Shown here: piece after piece, positions 51,801 to 61,136 of the stretch
Position numbering within the stretch: the first letter of the stretch is position 1
Layout of the letters: every line of letters begins with the position of its first letter
Assembly (NCBI RefSeq): GCF_003719295.1
Contig: NZ_RFLW01000002.1
Span: 300,763 to 364,762 of the forward strand
Length of the DNA stretch: 64,000 bases
Reading direction: 5' to 3'
From: Haliea alexandrii
GTDB lineage: Bacteria > Pseudomonadota > Gammaproteobacteria > Pseudomonadales > Halieaceae
Made by a program: the position numbers and the translations under genes
The notes under the pieces: model-generated
Seen by the model: the letters and a program-made list of their open reading frames with translations, nothing else
The model's database searches: none
What the model was told of the DNA's origin: nothing

Positions 51801-52356
51801 CCACCCGATAGGGCAGATCGCTGCCCATCGGGAAAATGTCCAGCAGCGAGCCGCGCAGGGCAAACTCGCCGTGTTCGTAGACGGTTTCGACGTTGCGGTA
51901 ACCGTTGCGCTCCAGGTTGCGACGGAAGGATTCGCGGTCGAGCACCTGGCCGGGCTCCAATACCAGGCTGGAACCCGCCACGTAGTGCACGGGGGGCAGG
52001 CGGTGCATCAGGGTGGACATGGGCACAACCAGGATGCCGGCTGCCAGGCTGGGTAGCCGGTACAGTGTTTCCAGCCGTTCGGACACGATGTCCTGATGCG
52101 GCGAGAAGTTATCGTAGGGCAGGGTTTCCCAGTCGGGAAAGGCGAGAATGTCGATCTCTTCAGCCAGGAAGAAGGGCAGCTCCCGTTCCAGTGCGAGGGC
52201 TGAGCTGGTGTCCGCCGTAATCACCAGCAACAGGCTGTCGGGGCGCGCGAGCTCGGCTACCAGCCGCGCCTCGGCACAGCCGTGGAAGGGACCAATCGAG
52301 GTGCGGGTGCCGGATTTGGCGGGCCAGGGTGTGCTGGCGAGCAGGGATGTGTACAT
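48892..52356 (-). CDS. mfd: Transcription-repair coupling factor Mfd
   Basis: 1154 aa from ATG 52356 (MYTSLLASTPW); a GTG upstream would add 21 residues, but E. coli Mfd is 1148. UvrB-homology at N-terminus (LPFFLAEEIDILAFPDWETLPYDNFSPHQDI), RNAP-interaction region (HLEHGVGRYLGLQTLEV), and helicase motifs: GFGKTEVAMRAAF (motif I, about 630), DEEHRFGVKQKE (II), LTATPIPRTLN (III). Displaces stalled RNA polymerase and recruits UvrA to lesions. The last gene partner is csiV; gap starts divergently on the plus strand. Confidence 0.97.
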   Translation of the reverse strand: MYTSLLASTPWPAKSGTRTSIGPFHGCAEARLVAELARPDSLLLVITADTSSALALERELPFFLAEEIDILAFPDWETLPYDNFSPHQDIVSERLETLYRLPSLAAGILVVPMSTLMHRLPPVHYVAGSSLVLEPGQVLDRESFRRNLERNGYRNVETVYEHGEFALRGSLLDIFPMGSDLPYRVDLLDDEVDSLRTFSPDTQRTLEKVSAINLLPAREYPLNPAAIERFRLNWYDAFDVDHDACPTYREVSAGRAPGGCEYYLPLFFEACATLFDYLPAGTPVIAVGDHYRAAQRFWADAEHRHTEYGIDPRRPLLPPARCFTPVEELYQLLGHCPVLELRRNPEAPVHVASPSQALPDLSTQGARQTPAERLQHFMQRHTGPLLLCAESAGRREVLLENLAAHGLTPPEVADWADFLASGLRFAISTAPIDRGMYFGEDAPALVCEAQLFGNRVAQRRRRRKVDETQAENVFRDINELREGVPVVHLEHGVGRYLGLQTLEVDGADSEFLMLEYAQGSKLYVPVASLHLVSRYAGSDPDLAPLHKLGSEQWEKARRKATEKASDVAAQLLDVYARREARKGFCFELPALEYEQFAASFPFEETADQAAAIEAVIGDMTATRVMDRLVCGDVGFGKTEVAMRAAFIAARNGKQVAVLVPTTLLAQQHYNSFADRFADWPVTVDVVSRFKSGKDLGGVLQRVADGDIDILVGTHKLLSSDFRFHDLGLLIIDEEHRFGVKQKEAIKALRAEVDILTLTATPIPRTLNMALGGMRDLSVIATPPARRLSIKTFVREHNIALIREAVLRETLRGGQVYYLHNEVKSIEEAGRKLRELLPDLSIGIAHGQMRETELEQVMSAFYHQRHHILLCTTIIETGIDVPTANTIIIERADKFGLAQLHQLRGRVGRSHHQAYAYLLCPPRSAITPDAEKRLEAIEAAGDLGAGYLLATHDLEIRGAGELLGDEQSGQIHSVGFALYMRMLERAVAALRRGEIPNADAPLDAGTEINLHVPALIPDDYLPDINTRLVLYKRIAAAQNEQALRDIQVEMIDRFGLLPQQIKNLVQVARLRIRAEQLGIAGIEVGPGGGNIDFRESTRVNPLSLVKLVQSDPKGYQLTGATRLRFKRSLDNPEQRQQFADELLDTFAADATDDAA

Positions 52357-52425
52357 GAAACCCCGGTGTTTCAGTGCGGAAGGGGCGCTTATTGTAAAGC
52401 GCTGGGTGAAAAGTACCACTGTGCC

Positions 52426-52454
52426 TTGCCCTCGCCGGGATGCGGCGGGATAAT
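52426..52454 (+). promoter_or_regulatory. Predicted gap promoter
   Basis: TTGCCC (52426-52431), 17 bases, GATAAT (52449-52454). Start would be near 52461, about 40 bases before the gap GTG. Good spacing, moderate box match. Confidence 0.5.
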
Positions 52455-52501
52455 ACGCGCCCGTTGCAACCCGTATTCCCCCTCACACAGGTGACAGACG
52501 A

Positions 52502-53971
52502 GTGAACGAACGCAAGCGAGAGCGTCCTGACGACTATTTCAAAGACTGGAAAGAGCGCGAGGCGCTGGCGGAAGGCATGATCCCCCTCGTGGGTGAGCTG
52601 TCCCGTCGCAAGAATGTGAAGTGTTACATCTACGGCAAGTCGCTGGTCAACCAGTCAGTCACCCAGATCATGAAGGATCACCGCTACGTGCGGCAGGTAG
52701 AGGAAAACGAGCTCTCCGAGTTCGAAACCTTCCCGATCATCAAGTCGCTATCCGCACTGGACCTGGGCCCGGCGCACATCGATATCGGCCGGCTGGCGGT
52801 GCAGTATTATGACAAGGGCGAGGGTGCCGGCCTCAGTGTCGACGATTACGTTCGCCAGGAAGTCGCCGACCTGATCGGCGCGCGCCCGGAGCCCGGGCAC
52901 GCCCCGGTTGATGTCGTGCTCTACGGGTTCGGCCGCATCGGGCGGCTCATGGCGCGTATCCTGATTGACAAGACGGACGGCGGCGAGTCGCTGCGCCTGC
53001 GCGCGGTGGTCGTACGCAAGGGCTCCGCCCCCGATGACCTGGTCAAGCGCGCCAGCCTGCTGCGCCGCGACTCGGTACACGGCGCCTTCGACGGCACCAT
53101 CCGTGTCGATGAGGAGCGCCAGTCCTTTGTTGCCAACGGCAACGAGGTGAAGGTGATCTACGCCGATTCGCCCGATAGTATCGACTACACGGAATACGGC
53201 ATCAACAATGCCATTGTGGTCGACAACACTGGCGTCTGGCGTGATCAGGAAGGCCTGTCGCGGCACCTGCAATCCAAGGGCGTCGCCAAAGTCATCCTCA
53301 CCGCACCCGGCAAGGGCGACATGAAGAACGTGGTCGCCGGCATCAACAACGACATGATTGACGCAACGGACACGATCATTTCCGCCGCGTCTTGCACCAC
53401 CAATGCCATTGTGCCCCCACTCAAGGCGATGGATGATCGCTATGGCATCATCAGCGGTCACGTGGAGACCGTGCACGCCTATACCAACGACCAGAACCTC
53501 ATCGATAACTACCACAAGGCTGATCGCCGCGGGCGCAGTGCGCCGCTGAACATGGTGATCACCGAAACCGGTGCAGCCAAGGCGGTGGCCAAGGTGTTGC
53601 CGCAACTCGCGGGCAAGCTCACCGGCAACGCGATACGCGTACCCATCCCGAACGTGTCCATGGCGATTCTCAACCTGACACTGGGGCGCGCCACCACCAA
53701 GGAAGAGGTCAACGAGTACATGCGCCACATGGCCTTGCACTCCACCATGCGCAAGCAGATCGACTACTCCAACTCGCCCGAGGTGGTATCCAGCGATTTT
53801 GTCGGCTCGCGCCACGCCTGTATCTTTGACGCCCAGGCGACCATCGTCAACGGCACGCAGGCCGTGCTGTATCTGTGGTATGACAACGAGTTCGGCTATA
53901 GCTGCCAGGTGTATCGCATCCTTGAGCAGGTGTCCGGTATCCGCTACGCCCGCTACCCCAGGAATTCCTGA
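52502..53971 (+). CDS. gap: Glyceraldehyde-3-phosphate dehydrogenase, long form
   Basis: 489 aa from GTG 52502, with AGGTGA upstream. The N-terminal extension (about 1-135) precedes the Rossmann motif GFGRIGR (142-148); classical GAPDH is about 335 aa. Active-site Cys298 is in SAASCTTNAIVP, and WYDNEFGYSCQV lies near the C-terminus. Converts glyceraldehyde-3-phosphate and NAD(P)+ to 1,3-bisphosphoglycerate, or the reverse. The long form is known from Pseudomonas gap (PA3001); the extension's role is unclear. Upstream predicted promoter at 52426-52454. Confidence 0.93.
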   Translation: MNERKRERPDDYFKDWKEREALAEGMIPLVGELSRRKNVKCYIYGKSLVNQSVTQIMKDHRYVRQVEENELSEFETFPIIKSLSALDLGPAHIDIGRLAVQYYDKGEGAGLSVDDYVRQEVADLIGARPEPGHAPVDVVLYGFGRIGRLMARILIDKTDGGESLRLRAVVVRKGSAPDDLVKRASLLRRDSVHGAFDGTIRVDEERQSFVANGNEVKVIYADSPDSIDYTEYGINNAIVVDNTGVWRDQEGLSRHLQSKGVAKVILTAPGKGDMKNVVAGINNDMIDATDTIISAASCTTNAIVPPLKAMDDRYGIISGHVETVHAYTNDQNLIDNYHKADRRGRSAPLNMVITETGAAKAVAKVLPQLAGKLTGNAIRVPIPNVSMAILNLTLGRATTKEEVNEYMRHMALHSTMRKQIDYSNSPEVVSSDFVGSRHACIFDAQATIVNGTQAVLYLWYDNEFGYSCQVYRILEQVSGIRYARYPRNS

Positions 53972-53975
53972 GGCT

Positions 53976-53992
53976 CGCGGCGGAGCGCCGCG
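53976..53992 (+). terminator. GC-rich hairpin after gap
   Basis: Perfect 7-bp stem CGCGGCG / CGCCGCG, loop GAG, 4 bases past the gap stop. No U-tract. Likely 3' end protection or termination. Confidence 0.4.
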
Positions 53993-54054
53993 CGGATGTG
54001 CGGAAACAGCGCGAAGGGCGGCTTGCGCAGTGGTGTTTTGGCGCAGGCTTCCGT

Positions 54055-54060
54055 TATAAT
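54055..54060 (+). promoter_or_regulatory. Probable -10 box of nqr operon promoter
   Basis: TATAAT, perfect consensus, in the 242-base gap-nqrA intergenic region, 154 bases before nqrA. No clear -35; an activator may be needed. The leader to nqrA would be about 145 bases. Confidence 0.5.
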
Positions 54061-54213
54061 GCGCGCGGCCCGGGACAGGGTGGCTGCGCTTGATTCCTCC
54101 GGCCCGGCAAGGTGCATGGAAAGCCCTGCGCCTTGCCGCTGCCAGCTGTGGAGCACAGGCTTCACACACGGCTCTGGCCGCCACAAATACTGACGAACCT
54201 GTAGGCAGATCGT

Positions 54214-55560
54214 ATGATCAAGATCAAGCGGGGTATGGATATTCCCATCCAGGGCGCCCCCCAGCAAACGATTGAAGAAGCTTCTCCGGCACGTGCCGTG
54301 GCGCTGGTGGGCCCGGATTACGTCGGCATGAAACCGACCATGGAAGTGGCAGAGGGCGACCGGGTGAAGGCCGGCCAACTGCTCTTCACCGACAAGAAGA
54401 CCGCAGGCGTTCGTTACACGGCACCTGCCGGTGGCGTGGTGGCCGCGATCAACCGCGGCGCGCGCCGCGCCCTGCAGTCGGTGGTGATCGAGGTGGAGGG
54501 CGATGCCTCCGAGAGTTTCACCGCCTACAGCGCCGACGAAGCGCGCAAACTCGGCAGCGAGACCATTCGCGAACACCTCAACAACGCGGGGCAGTGGACC
54601 GCACTGCGCACCCGTCCGTTCAGCCGCGTGCCGGCCCTGGACGCCGAGGCGGCGGCAATTTTCATTACCGCAATCGATACCCATCCGCTCGCGGCCGATC
54701 CGTCAGTGGTCATTGCAGCGGAACCCGAAGCGTTCGCGCTCGGGCAGGATATCCTCGCCCAGCTCACGACCGGTACGGTCTACCTGTGCGCGGCCCCCGG
54801 TGCCAACCTGCCCGCAGGGCAAGCACAGAACATACAGTTGGCGGAATTCGGCGGACCGCACCCCGCGGGTCTTGCCGGGACGCACATTCATTTCCTCGAG
54901 GGTGGCGTCACGGCGACCAAGGTTGTCTGGACTATTGGCTACCAGGACGTGATTGCCCTCGGTCGCCTGTTCCTTGACGGTGCCATTTACACCTCGCGCG
55001 TGATCGCGCTGAGCGGGCCGCAGGTGGTCAAACCGCGGCTGCTACGCACGCGCATGGGTGCCGACCTTCAGGCCCTGTGTGCTGGCGAAACAAAAGATGG
55101 CGACAACCGGGTCATTTCCGGTTCGGTGCTTGGCGGTCGTCGCGTGCAGGCGCCCACTGCCTACCTGGGGCGCTACCACAACCAGGTATCCGTGCTGCTG
55201 GAGGGCCGTCAGCGGGCCTTCATGGGCTGGCTGTCACCCGGCGCAGAAAAGCATTCCAATCTGGGTATCTACCTGAGCAGCCTGTTCGGCCTCAAGCCAC
55301 TGGCCATGACCACCACCACCAATGGCAGCCAGCGTGCCATGGTGCCGGTGGGCACCTATGAAACGGTGGTGCCGCAGGACTATCTCCCCACGCACCTGTT
55401 GCGGGCACTGATTGTGGGTGACACCGAGACGGCCCAGTCGCTGGGTTGCCTCGACCTCGACGAAGAAGATCTGGCGCTGTGCACCTACGTGTGCCCCGGC
55501 AAGTACGAGTACGGTCCCATTTTGCGGGACAACCTGACACGCATCGAGAAGGAGGGTTAG
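54214..55560 (+). CDS. nqrA: Na+-translocating NADH:quinone reductase subunit A
   Basis: 448 aa. Typical start MIKIKRGMDIPIQGAP followed by VGPDYVGMKPTMEVAEGDRVKAGQLLFTDKK, which is the biotinyl/RnfC-like fold of NqrA. It is the peripheral subunit on the cytoplasmic side of the Na+-pumping complex near the ubiquinone site. First gene of nqrABCDEF; a possible -10 lies 154 bases upstream. Confidence 0.97.
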   Translation: MIKIKRGMDIPIQGAPQQTIEEASPARAVALVGPDYVGMKPTMEVAEGDRVKAGQLLFTDKKTAGVRYTAPAGGVVAAINRGARRALQSVVIEVEGDASESFTAYSADEARKLGSETIREHLNNAGQWTALRTRPFSRVPALDAEAAAIFITAIDTHPLAADPSVVIAAEPEAFALGQDILAQLTTGTVYLCAAPGANLPAGQAQNIQLAEFGGPHPAGLAGTHIHFLEGGVTATKVVWTIGYQDVIALGRLFLDGAIYTSRVIALSGPQVVKPRLLRTRMGADLQALCAGETKDGDNRVISGSVLGGRRVQAPTAYLGRYHNQVSVLLEGRQRAFMGWLSPGAEKHSNLGIYLSSLFGLKPLAMTTTTNGSQRAMVPVGTYETVVPQDYLPTHLLRALIVGDTETAQSLGCLDLDEEDLALCTYVCPGKYEYGPILRDNLTRIEKEG

Positions 55561-55563
55561 ACC

Positions 55564-56763
55564 GTGGGACTGCGCAAGATCCTTGACGGTGTTGAGCACC
55601 ATTTTGAAGAGGGGGGACGCTTCAAGCAGTGGTATCCGCTCTACGAAGCGGTGGATACCATTTTCTATTCACCCTCTTCGGTAACGCGGAGCACGGCACA
55701 TGTTCGCGACGGCGTGGACCTGAAGCGGATCATGATCACGGTCTGGTTCGCCACGTTCCCGGCCATGTTCTACGGCATGTACAACCTGGGGTTCCAGGCC
55801 AATGATATCCTCGCCGCCACGGGCGGATCGGTGGACGGTTGGCGCGGCAGCCTGATTGCCGCCTTCGGTGGCTATGACGCGTCCAGTCTCTGGGACTGCT
55901 TTTTCTTCGGCGCGCTGTACTTCCTGCCCATTTACGCCACCACCTTCCTCGTCGGCGGTTTCTGGGAAGTATTGTTCGCCATGAAGCGTGGCCACGAAGT
56001 GAACGAGGGTTTCTTCGTCACGTCTATCCTCTTCGCCCTGATTTGCCCGCCCGATGTGCCCCTGTGGCAGGTGGCCCTGGGTATCAGCTTCGGTGTGGTG
56101 ATCGGCAAGGAAGTGTTCGGCGGTACCGGCAAGAACTTTCTTAATCCGGCCCTCACCGGGCGCGCTTTTCTCTACTTCGCCTACCCGGCGCAGATGTCCG
56201 GTGACGGCGTGTGGACGGCGGTAGATGGCTACACCGGCGCCACGCCACTGTCGATTGTGGCATCGGATGGCATCTCCGGACTCGCCGAAGCGCAAATCAC
56301 CTGGATGCAGGCTTTTGTGGGCAACATACACGGCTCCATCGGCGAGACATCGACGTTGGCTATCCTCATTGGTGGCGCCGTATTGATGTTGATGCGTATC
56401 GCTTCCTGGCGCATTGTCGCCGGTGTGTTCCTGGGTATGGTCGCGCTGTCCTCGCTGTTCAACCTGATTGGCTCCGAGACCAACCCGATGTTCAACATGC
56501 CGTTCTATTGGCACTTGGTAGTAGGTGGTTTTGCCTTCGGTATGATGTTCATGGCCACCGACCCGGTGTCCGCCGCTTACACCAACACCGGCAAGTTTGC
56601 CTACGGCATACTGATCGGTGTGATGTGTGTGCTGATCCGCGTGGTCAACCCGGCCTTTCCTGAAGGCATCATGCTGGCCATCCTGTTTGCCAACCTGTTT
56701 GCGCCGCTGATGGACCATTTCGTGATCCAGTCAAATATCAAACGGAGGCTTGCCCGTGTCTAA
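55564..56763 (+). CDS. nqrB: NQR subunit B
   Basis: 399 aa from GTG 55564, three bases after nqrA. About ten membrane segments (about 55-395); FMN is attached through Thr227 in TGATPLS (SGAT-like motif). Contains the Na+ channel path and quinone site. A membrane subunit of the complex, oxidising NADH and reducing ubiquinone while exporting Na+. Confidence 0.97.
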   Translation: MGLRKILDGVEHHFEEGGRFKQWYPLYEAVDTIFYSPSSVTRSTAHVRDGVDLKRIMITVWFATFPAMFYGMYNLGFQANDILAATGGSVDGWRGSLIAAFGGYDASSLWDCFFFGALYFLPIYATTFLVGGFWEVLFAMKRGHEVNEGFFVTSILFALICPPDVPLWQVALGISFGVVIGKEVFGGTGKNFLNPALTGRAFLYFAYPAQMSGDGVWTAVDGYTGATPLSIVASDGISGLAEAQITWMQAFVGNIHGSIGETSTLAILIGGAVLMLMRIASWRIVAGVFLGMVALSSLFNLIGSETNPMFNMPFYWHLVVGGFAFGMMFMATDPVSAAYTNTGKFAYGILIGVMCVLIRVVNPAFPEGIMLAILFANLFAPLMDHFVIQSNIKRRLARV

Positions 56764-57529
56764 GAATGACGGCATCAGTAAGACCCTGCTGGTCGCCTTC
56801 GCGCTGTGTATCGTGTGTTCCGTGGTGGTCTCAACCGCCGCAGTGATGCTCAAGCCGGCGCAGGAAGCGAACAAAACACTGGACCGCAAACGCAATATCC
56901 TTGCCGCCGCCGGTATGCTTGATGAAGAACGCTCAATTGAGGAGCAGTTCGCGCAGGTGAAAACCCGCGTGGTAGACCTGCGCACCGGCGAATTCACCGA
57001 GGCGGTGGACCCCGCCAGCTACGAGCAGATCAAAGCGGCGAAAGAGCCCGACCGCTCCACCGATTTGAGCAAGTCGGAAGATATCGCTGGCATTGGCAGC
57101 CGCGAACATTTTGCACTGGTGTACCTGGTCGAGGGCAGTGGCGGCGATATTGACAAGCTGATCCTGCCTGTCCGTGGCTACGGTCTCTGGTCGACCCTCT
57201 ACGGCTTTATCGCGCTGGAGTCGGATGCCAACACCGTCGCTGGCCTCGGCTTCTACGAGCACGGAGAAACACCAGGGCTCGGCGGCGAAGTCGATAACCC
57301 CCGTTGGAAAGCACAGTGGCCGGGTAAGAAAGTCTATCGCGATGGGGACGTTGCCCTGTCGCTGGCCAAAGGGAGCGTTGACCCCGGTAGCCCCGATGCG
57401 CCCTGGCGCGTGGATGGCCTCTCCGGCGCCACGCTGACGTCGCGTGGCGTCACGCAACTGGTTCATTTCTGGCTCGGTGAGCAGGGCTATGAACCGTTCC
57501 TCAATAACCTGAAAGCAGGGGAGGCCTGA
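56756..57529 (+). CDS. nqrC: NQR subunit C
   Basis: 257 aa from GTG 56756; a TTG at 56750 is in frame, but the ribosome site CGGAGG (56743-56748) is spaced seven bases only for GTG. One N-terminal membrane segment; the rest is periplasmic with the covalent FMN threonine Thr226 in SGATLTS. Flavin attachment is done by ApbE (encoded downstream). Overlaps nqrB by eight bases. Confidence 0.97.
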   Translation: MSKNDGISKTLLVAFALCIVCSVVVSTAAVMLKPAQEANKTLDRKRNILAAAGMLDEERSIEEQFAQVKTRVVDLRTGEFTEAVDPASYEQIKAAKEPDRSTDLSKSEDIAGIGSREHFALVYLVEGSGGDIDKLILPVRGYGLWSTLYGFIALESDANTVAGLGFYEHGETPGLGGEVDNPRWKAQWPGKKVYRDGDVALSLAKGSVDPGSPDAPWRVDGLSGATLTSRGVTQLVHFWLGEQGYEPFLNNLKAGEA

Positions 57530-57530
57530 G

Positions 57531-58193
57531 ATGTCAGCGGTCAAGGACACCCTCATTACGCCCATTTTCAAGAACAACCCCATTGCCCTGCAGATTCTCG
57601 GTATCTGTTCGGCGCTGGCCGTCACCTCGTCGCTGCAGGTCACTGTGGTGATGTGTATTGCGCTGACCCTGGTCACCGCCTTTTCCAACCTGTTTATTTC
57701 CGCGATCCGCACTCAGATACCCGGCAGCATCCGCATCATCGTACAGATGACCGTTATCGCCTCGCTGGTGATTGTGGTTGACCAGGTACTGAAAGCGGTT
57801 GCCTACGACATCAGCAAGCAGCTCTCGGTGTTCGTGGGGCTCATCATTACCAACTGTATCGTGATGGGGCGTGCGGAAGCGTTCGCCATGAAGAACCCGC
57901 CGCTGCCCAGCTTCTTCGACGGCATCGGTAACGGCCTCGGCTACAGCACAGTGCTGCTCGCGGTCGCCTTCGTGCGTGAGCTGTTCGGCTCCGGCAAGCT
58001 GTTCGGCATGGAAGTGCTGCCTCTGGTCACGGAAGGCGGCTGGTACAACCCCAACGGCCTGCTGCTGTTGCCGCCCAGTGCCTTCTTCCTGATTGGCGGT
58101 TTTATCTGGATTCTGCGCAGCGTGGACAAAAAGCAGGTTGAAGAACCCGACTTCCGCATGGCGAAGCACACCGCTGCCGAGGAGGGCGCGTAA
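57531..58193 (+). CDS. nqrD: NQR subunit D
   Basis: 220 aa with six membrane segments. Characteristic [20 protein letters not shown] and [24 protein letters not shown]. With NqrE it binds a 2Fe-2S centre across the membrane through conserved Cys (NCIVMGRAE). Starts two bases after nqrC, and ends in a one-base overlap with nqrE. Confidence 0.97.
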   Translation: MSAVKDTLITPIFKNNPIALQILGICSALAVTSSLQVTVVMCIALTLVTAFSNLFISAIRTQIPGSIRIIVQMTVIASLVIVVDQVLKAVAYDISKQLSVFVGLIITNCIVMGRAEAFAMKNPPLPSFFDGIGNGLGYSTVLLAVAFVRELFGSGKLFGMEVLPLVTEGGWYNPNGLLLLPPSAFFLIGGFIWILRSVDKKQVEEPDFRMAKHTAAEEGA

Positions 58194-58801
58194 TGGAACA
58201 GTATCTGAGCCTGTTTATCCGGGCCGTGTTTATTGAAAACATGGCGCTGGCCTTCTTTCTCGGTATGTGTACCTTCCTCGCCATCTCCAAGAAGGTGCAG
58301 GCGGCCATTGGTTTGGGCATCGCTGTGATCGTGGTGCTCACCATCACGGTGCCCGTCAACAACCTGATCTACAACTACCTGCTCGCCGATGGCGCGCTGG
58401 CGTGGGCGGGGCTGCCTGACGTTGACCTGAGCTTCCTGGGGCTTCTGTCGTACATCGGCGTGATTGCGGCCATTGTCCAGATCATGGAGATGTTCCTCGA
58501 CAAGTATGTCCCGGTTCTGTACAACGCGCTCGGCGTGTTCCTCCCCTTGATTACCGTAAACTGTGCCATTCTGGGTGCGGCGTTGTTCATGGTGGAGCGC
58601 GACTACACCTTTGGTGAAAGCGTGGTCTTCGGTGCCGGTGCCGGTGTCGGCTGGGCGCTGGCGATTGTGGCGCTTGCGGGTATCCGCGAAAAGCTCAAGT
58701 ACAGTGATGTGCCCGATGGCCTGCAGGGCCTTGGCATCACCTTCATCACGGTAGGGCTGATGTCTCTCGGCTTTATGTCTTTCGGTGGTATGAATCTCTA
58801 G
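58193..58801 (+). CDS. nqrE: NQR subunit E
   Basis: 202 aa, six membrane segments; [18 protein letters not shown] and [17 protein letters not shown] are family-specific, with Cys in each helix being the intramembrane Fe-S ligands (with NqrD). Oppositely oriented to NqrD. In operon, 14 bases before nqrF. Confidence 0.97.
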   Translation: MEQYLSLFIRAVFIENMALAFFLGMCTFLAISKKVQAAIGLGIAVIVVLTITVPVNNLIYNYLLADGALAWAGLPDVDLSFLGLLSYIGVIAAIVQIMEMFLDKYVPVLYNALGVFLPLITVNCAILGAALFMVERDYTFGESVVFGAGAGVGWALAIVALAGIREKLKYSDVPDGLQGLGITFITVGLMSLGFMSFGGMNL

Positions 58802-58815
58802 GCGGAAGTGCTGTT

Positions 58816-60039
58816 ATGAACCTGACGATCATCCTCGGTGTTACCATGTTCACGGCGATCGTGCTCGCCCTGGTCGCCGTCATCCTGAGTGCACGCTCAC
58901 GCCTGGTTAGCAGTGGCGAAGTCGCCATTGAAATCAACGGCGAGAAAACCATTCATGTCCCCGCAGGTGGCAAGTTGCTGCAGACGCTCTCCGAGAGCGG
59001 CCTGTTCCTGCCCTCCGCCTGCGGCGGCGGCGGCACCTGTGCGCAATGCAAATGCATCATCACCGAGGGTGGCGGTGCCATGCTGCCTACGGAAGAGGGG
59101 CATTTTACCAAGCGGGACGCGCAGGAAGGCTGGCGCCTGAGTTGTCAGACCGCCGTCAAACAGGACATGAAAATCGAAGTGCCGGAAGAAGTCTTCGGCG
59201 TCAAGCAGTGGGAGTGCACGGTTGAGAGCAACCCTAACGTCGCCACCTTCATCAAGGAGCTGACTCTGAAGCTGCCGGAAGGGGAGAGCGTTGACTTCCG
59301 TGCCGGCGGTTACGTGCAGCTGGAATGTCCGCCGCACCTGGTGAAGTACAAAGATTTCGATATCGACGAGGAGTATCGCGGCGATTGGGAGCGGTTCGGC
59401 TTCTTCAAGCTGGAGTCCAAGGTAGAGGAAACCACCATCCGCGCCTACTCCATGGCCAACTACCCCGAAGAGCGTGGTCTGGTTAAATTCAACATTCGCA
59501 TCGCCACGCCACCCCCCGGCAGTGAGGGCATTCCGCCGGGCGTCATGTCGTCCTGGGTCTTCAACCTGAAGCCTGGTGACAAGGTGAATGTGTATGGCCC
59601 CTTCGGTGAGTTCTTCGCCAAGGACACGGACGCCGAGATGATCTTTATCGGCGGTGGTGCAGGTATGGCGCCCATGCGCTCGCACCTGTTCGACCAGCTC
59701 AAGCGCCTGCACAGCAAGCGCAAGATTTCCTTCTGGTACGGCGCCCGCTCGCTGCGCGAAATGTTCTACGTGGAAGACTACGACCAGCTGGCCGCGGAAA
59801 ACGATAACTTCGAATGGCACGTTGCGCTCTCGGATCCGCAGCCAGAGGACAACTGGGATGGCCTGACCGGGTTCATCCATAACGTGTTGTATGAAGAGTA
59901 CCTCAAAGACCACCCCGCGCCTGAAGATTGCGAGTTTTACATGTGCGGTCCGCCAATGATGAACGCCGCTGTCGTGCGCATGCTGACGGATATGGGCGTT
60001 GAGCCGGAAAATATCCTGCTGGACGACTTCGGCGGGTGA
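58816..60039 (+). CDS. nqrF: NQR subunit F (NADH-oxidising)
   Basis: 407 aa. N-terminal membrane helix (about 5-25), 2Fe-2S ferredoxin domain with Cys69, Cys75, Cys78, Cys110, FAD-binding [11 protein letters not shown] (about 212-222), and NADH-binding [17 protein letters not shown] (about 280-296); ends in [21 protein letters not shown]...DDFGG. Electron entry site: NADH to FAD to 2Fe-2S. The last nqr gene; its stop overlaps the apbE start. Confidence 0.98.
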   Translation: MNLTIILGVTMFTAIVLALVAVILSARSRLVSSGEVAIEINGEKTIHVPAGGKLLQTLSESGLFLPSACGGGGTCAQCKCIITEGGGAMLPTEEGHFTKRDAQEGWRLSCQTAVKQDMKIEVPEEVFGVKQWECTVESNPNVATFIKELTLKLPEGESVDFRAGGYVQLECPPHLVKYKDFDIDEEYRGDWERFGFFKLESKVEETTIRAYSMANYPEERGLVKFNIRIATPPPGSEGIPPGVMSSWVFNLKPGDKVNVYGPFGEFFAKDTDAEMIFIGGGAGMAPMRSHLFDQLKRLHSKRKISFWYGARSLREMFYVEDYDQLAAENDNFEWHVALSDPQPEDNWDGLTGFIHNVLYEEYLKDHPAPEDCEFYMCGPPMMNAAVVRMLTDMGVEPENILLDDFGG

Positions 60040-61109
60040 TGCAACACCACGTGCTCAGTGAAAGCCACTCTTCGGGGTGGCTTTTTTGTAAGCCTGCCTG
60101 GTTTCTGCTAGCCGGTGTGCTGCTGCTCTCCGCGTGTTCGCAGCCCAACGCCGGCGTAGCCCTGTCCGGCGCGACCATGGGCACCACCTGGCACGTGACC
60201 TACCTGCCGGGTCCACAGACACCACCACCGGAGCAGGTTCAGGCAAGCCTGGAAGGCTTGTTGGTGAGCGTGAATGACAGCATGTCCACCTGGCAGGTTG
60301 ACTCGGAAATCAGTCGTTTCAACCAGAGTGTGGTCGGTAGCTGGGTGCCTGTGTCCAGCCACTTCGCACGCGTCATGGCCGAGGCTCTACACATCGGCGA
60401 GCGCACCAGTGGTGCCTACGATGTCACCGTGGGGCCGCTGGTCGAACTCTGGGGCTTTGGCCCTGTCCAACCGCGCAGGGAGTTGCCGCAGACCAGCGCC
60501 ATTGAGGCCGCCCGGGACCGTGTGGGTCAGCAGTTCGTTGAATTCGATGCCGAGCTGCAACGCCTGCGCCGTCTGCGCCAGGTGGAACTGGATCTGTCTT
60601 CCATCGCCAAGGGCTACGCTGTCGACGTGCTGGCGAACGCGCTGAGCGAACAGGGTATCGACAGCTTCCTGGTTGAAGTGGGCGGTGAGATGCGTGTTGC
60701 CGGCAAGAGCCCGCGGGGCGACGCCTGGCGCATCGCCGTGGAACGGCCCGAGCCCGGCGCGCGAGCCATCGCTCTGGGTATTGCACTGGAAGATATCGCC
60801 GTGGCCACCTCGGGCGACTACCGCAACTATTTCGAGCTGGAGGGGCGGCGCTATTCACACAGTATCGACCCGCGAACCGGCTATCCGGTGGCACACGACC
60901 TGGTCTCTGTCACCGTATTGGCAGACGACTGCATGACCGCAGACGGCTGGGCCACGGCCCTGACAGTACTCGGTGCCGATGAGGCATTGGCGCTGGCAGA
61001 AGCCGAGGGGCTGGCCGTGTATTTGATGCGACGCGACGGTGAGCGTATTGTGCCGCTGTATTCCAGCGCTTTTGAGCCGTGGCTGGAACAGAGCACCCCG
61101 ACCCAATAG
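60039..61109 (+). CDS. apbE: ApbE flavin (FMN) transferase
   Basis: 356 aa from ATG 60039 (GTG 60036 also possible). A lipoprotein signal ends in lipobox LSAC (Cys33); then GATMGTTWHVTYLP, NDSMSTWQVDSEISRFNQ, DLSSIAKGYAVDVLA, GGEMRVAGKSPRGDAWRIAVE, and the late SIDPRTGYP. Transfers FMN from FAD to Thr in NqrB and NqrC, using Mg2+. An intrinsic terminator (60061-60087) lies within its signal-peptide codons, which is unusual and may reduce transcription from the nqr operon. Confidence 0.93.
   Translation: MQHHVLSESHSSGWLFCKPAWFLLAGVLLLSACSQPNAGVALSGATMGTTWHVTYLPGPQTPPPEQVQASLEGLLVSVNDSMSTWQVDSEISRFNQSVVGSWVPVSSHFARVMAEALHIGERTSGAYDVTVGPLVELWGFGPVQPRRELPQTSAIEAARDRVGQQFVEFDAELQRLRRLRQVELDLSSIAKGYAVDVLANALSEQGIDSFLVEVGGEMRVAGKSPRGDAWRIAVERPEPGARAIALGIALEDIAVATSGDYRNYFELEGRRYSHSIDPRTGYPVAHDLVSVTVLADDCMTADGWATALTVLGADEALALAEAEGLAVYLMRRDGERIVPLYSSAFEPWLEQSTPTQ
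60061..60087 (+). terminator. Intrinsic terminator inside apbE 5' coding region
   Basis: Stem AAAGCCAC / GTGGCTTT, extended by T-G and C-G, closed by UUCG tetraloop (a very stable loop), followed by three more T after the pairing arm (six T in total). It is 22 bases after the nqrF stop. A classic Rho-independent signal, though inside the apbE coding region, so complete termination would prevent apbE expression from the nqr promoter. Confidence 0.85.
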
Positions 61110-61136
61110 TGGCCACGGGCCGCGAGGAATGAAGTG

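Noticed and set aside
52748-54184. Long minus-strand reading frame opposite gap (478 codons)
   Set aside because: It is antisense to a well-supported GAPDH gene, its protein is His/Val/Gly-rich with no recognisable domain, and GC-rich codon bias often opens the opposite frame.
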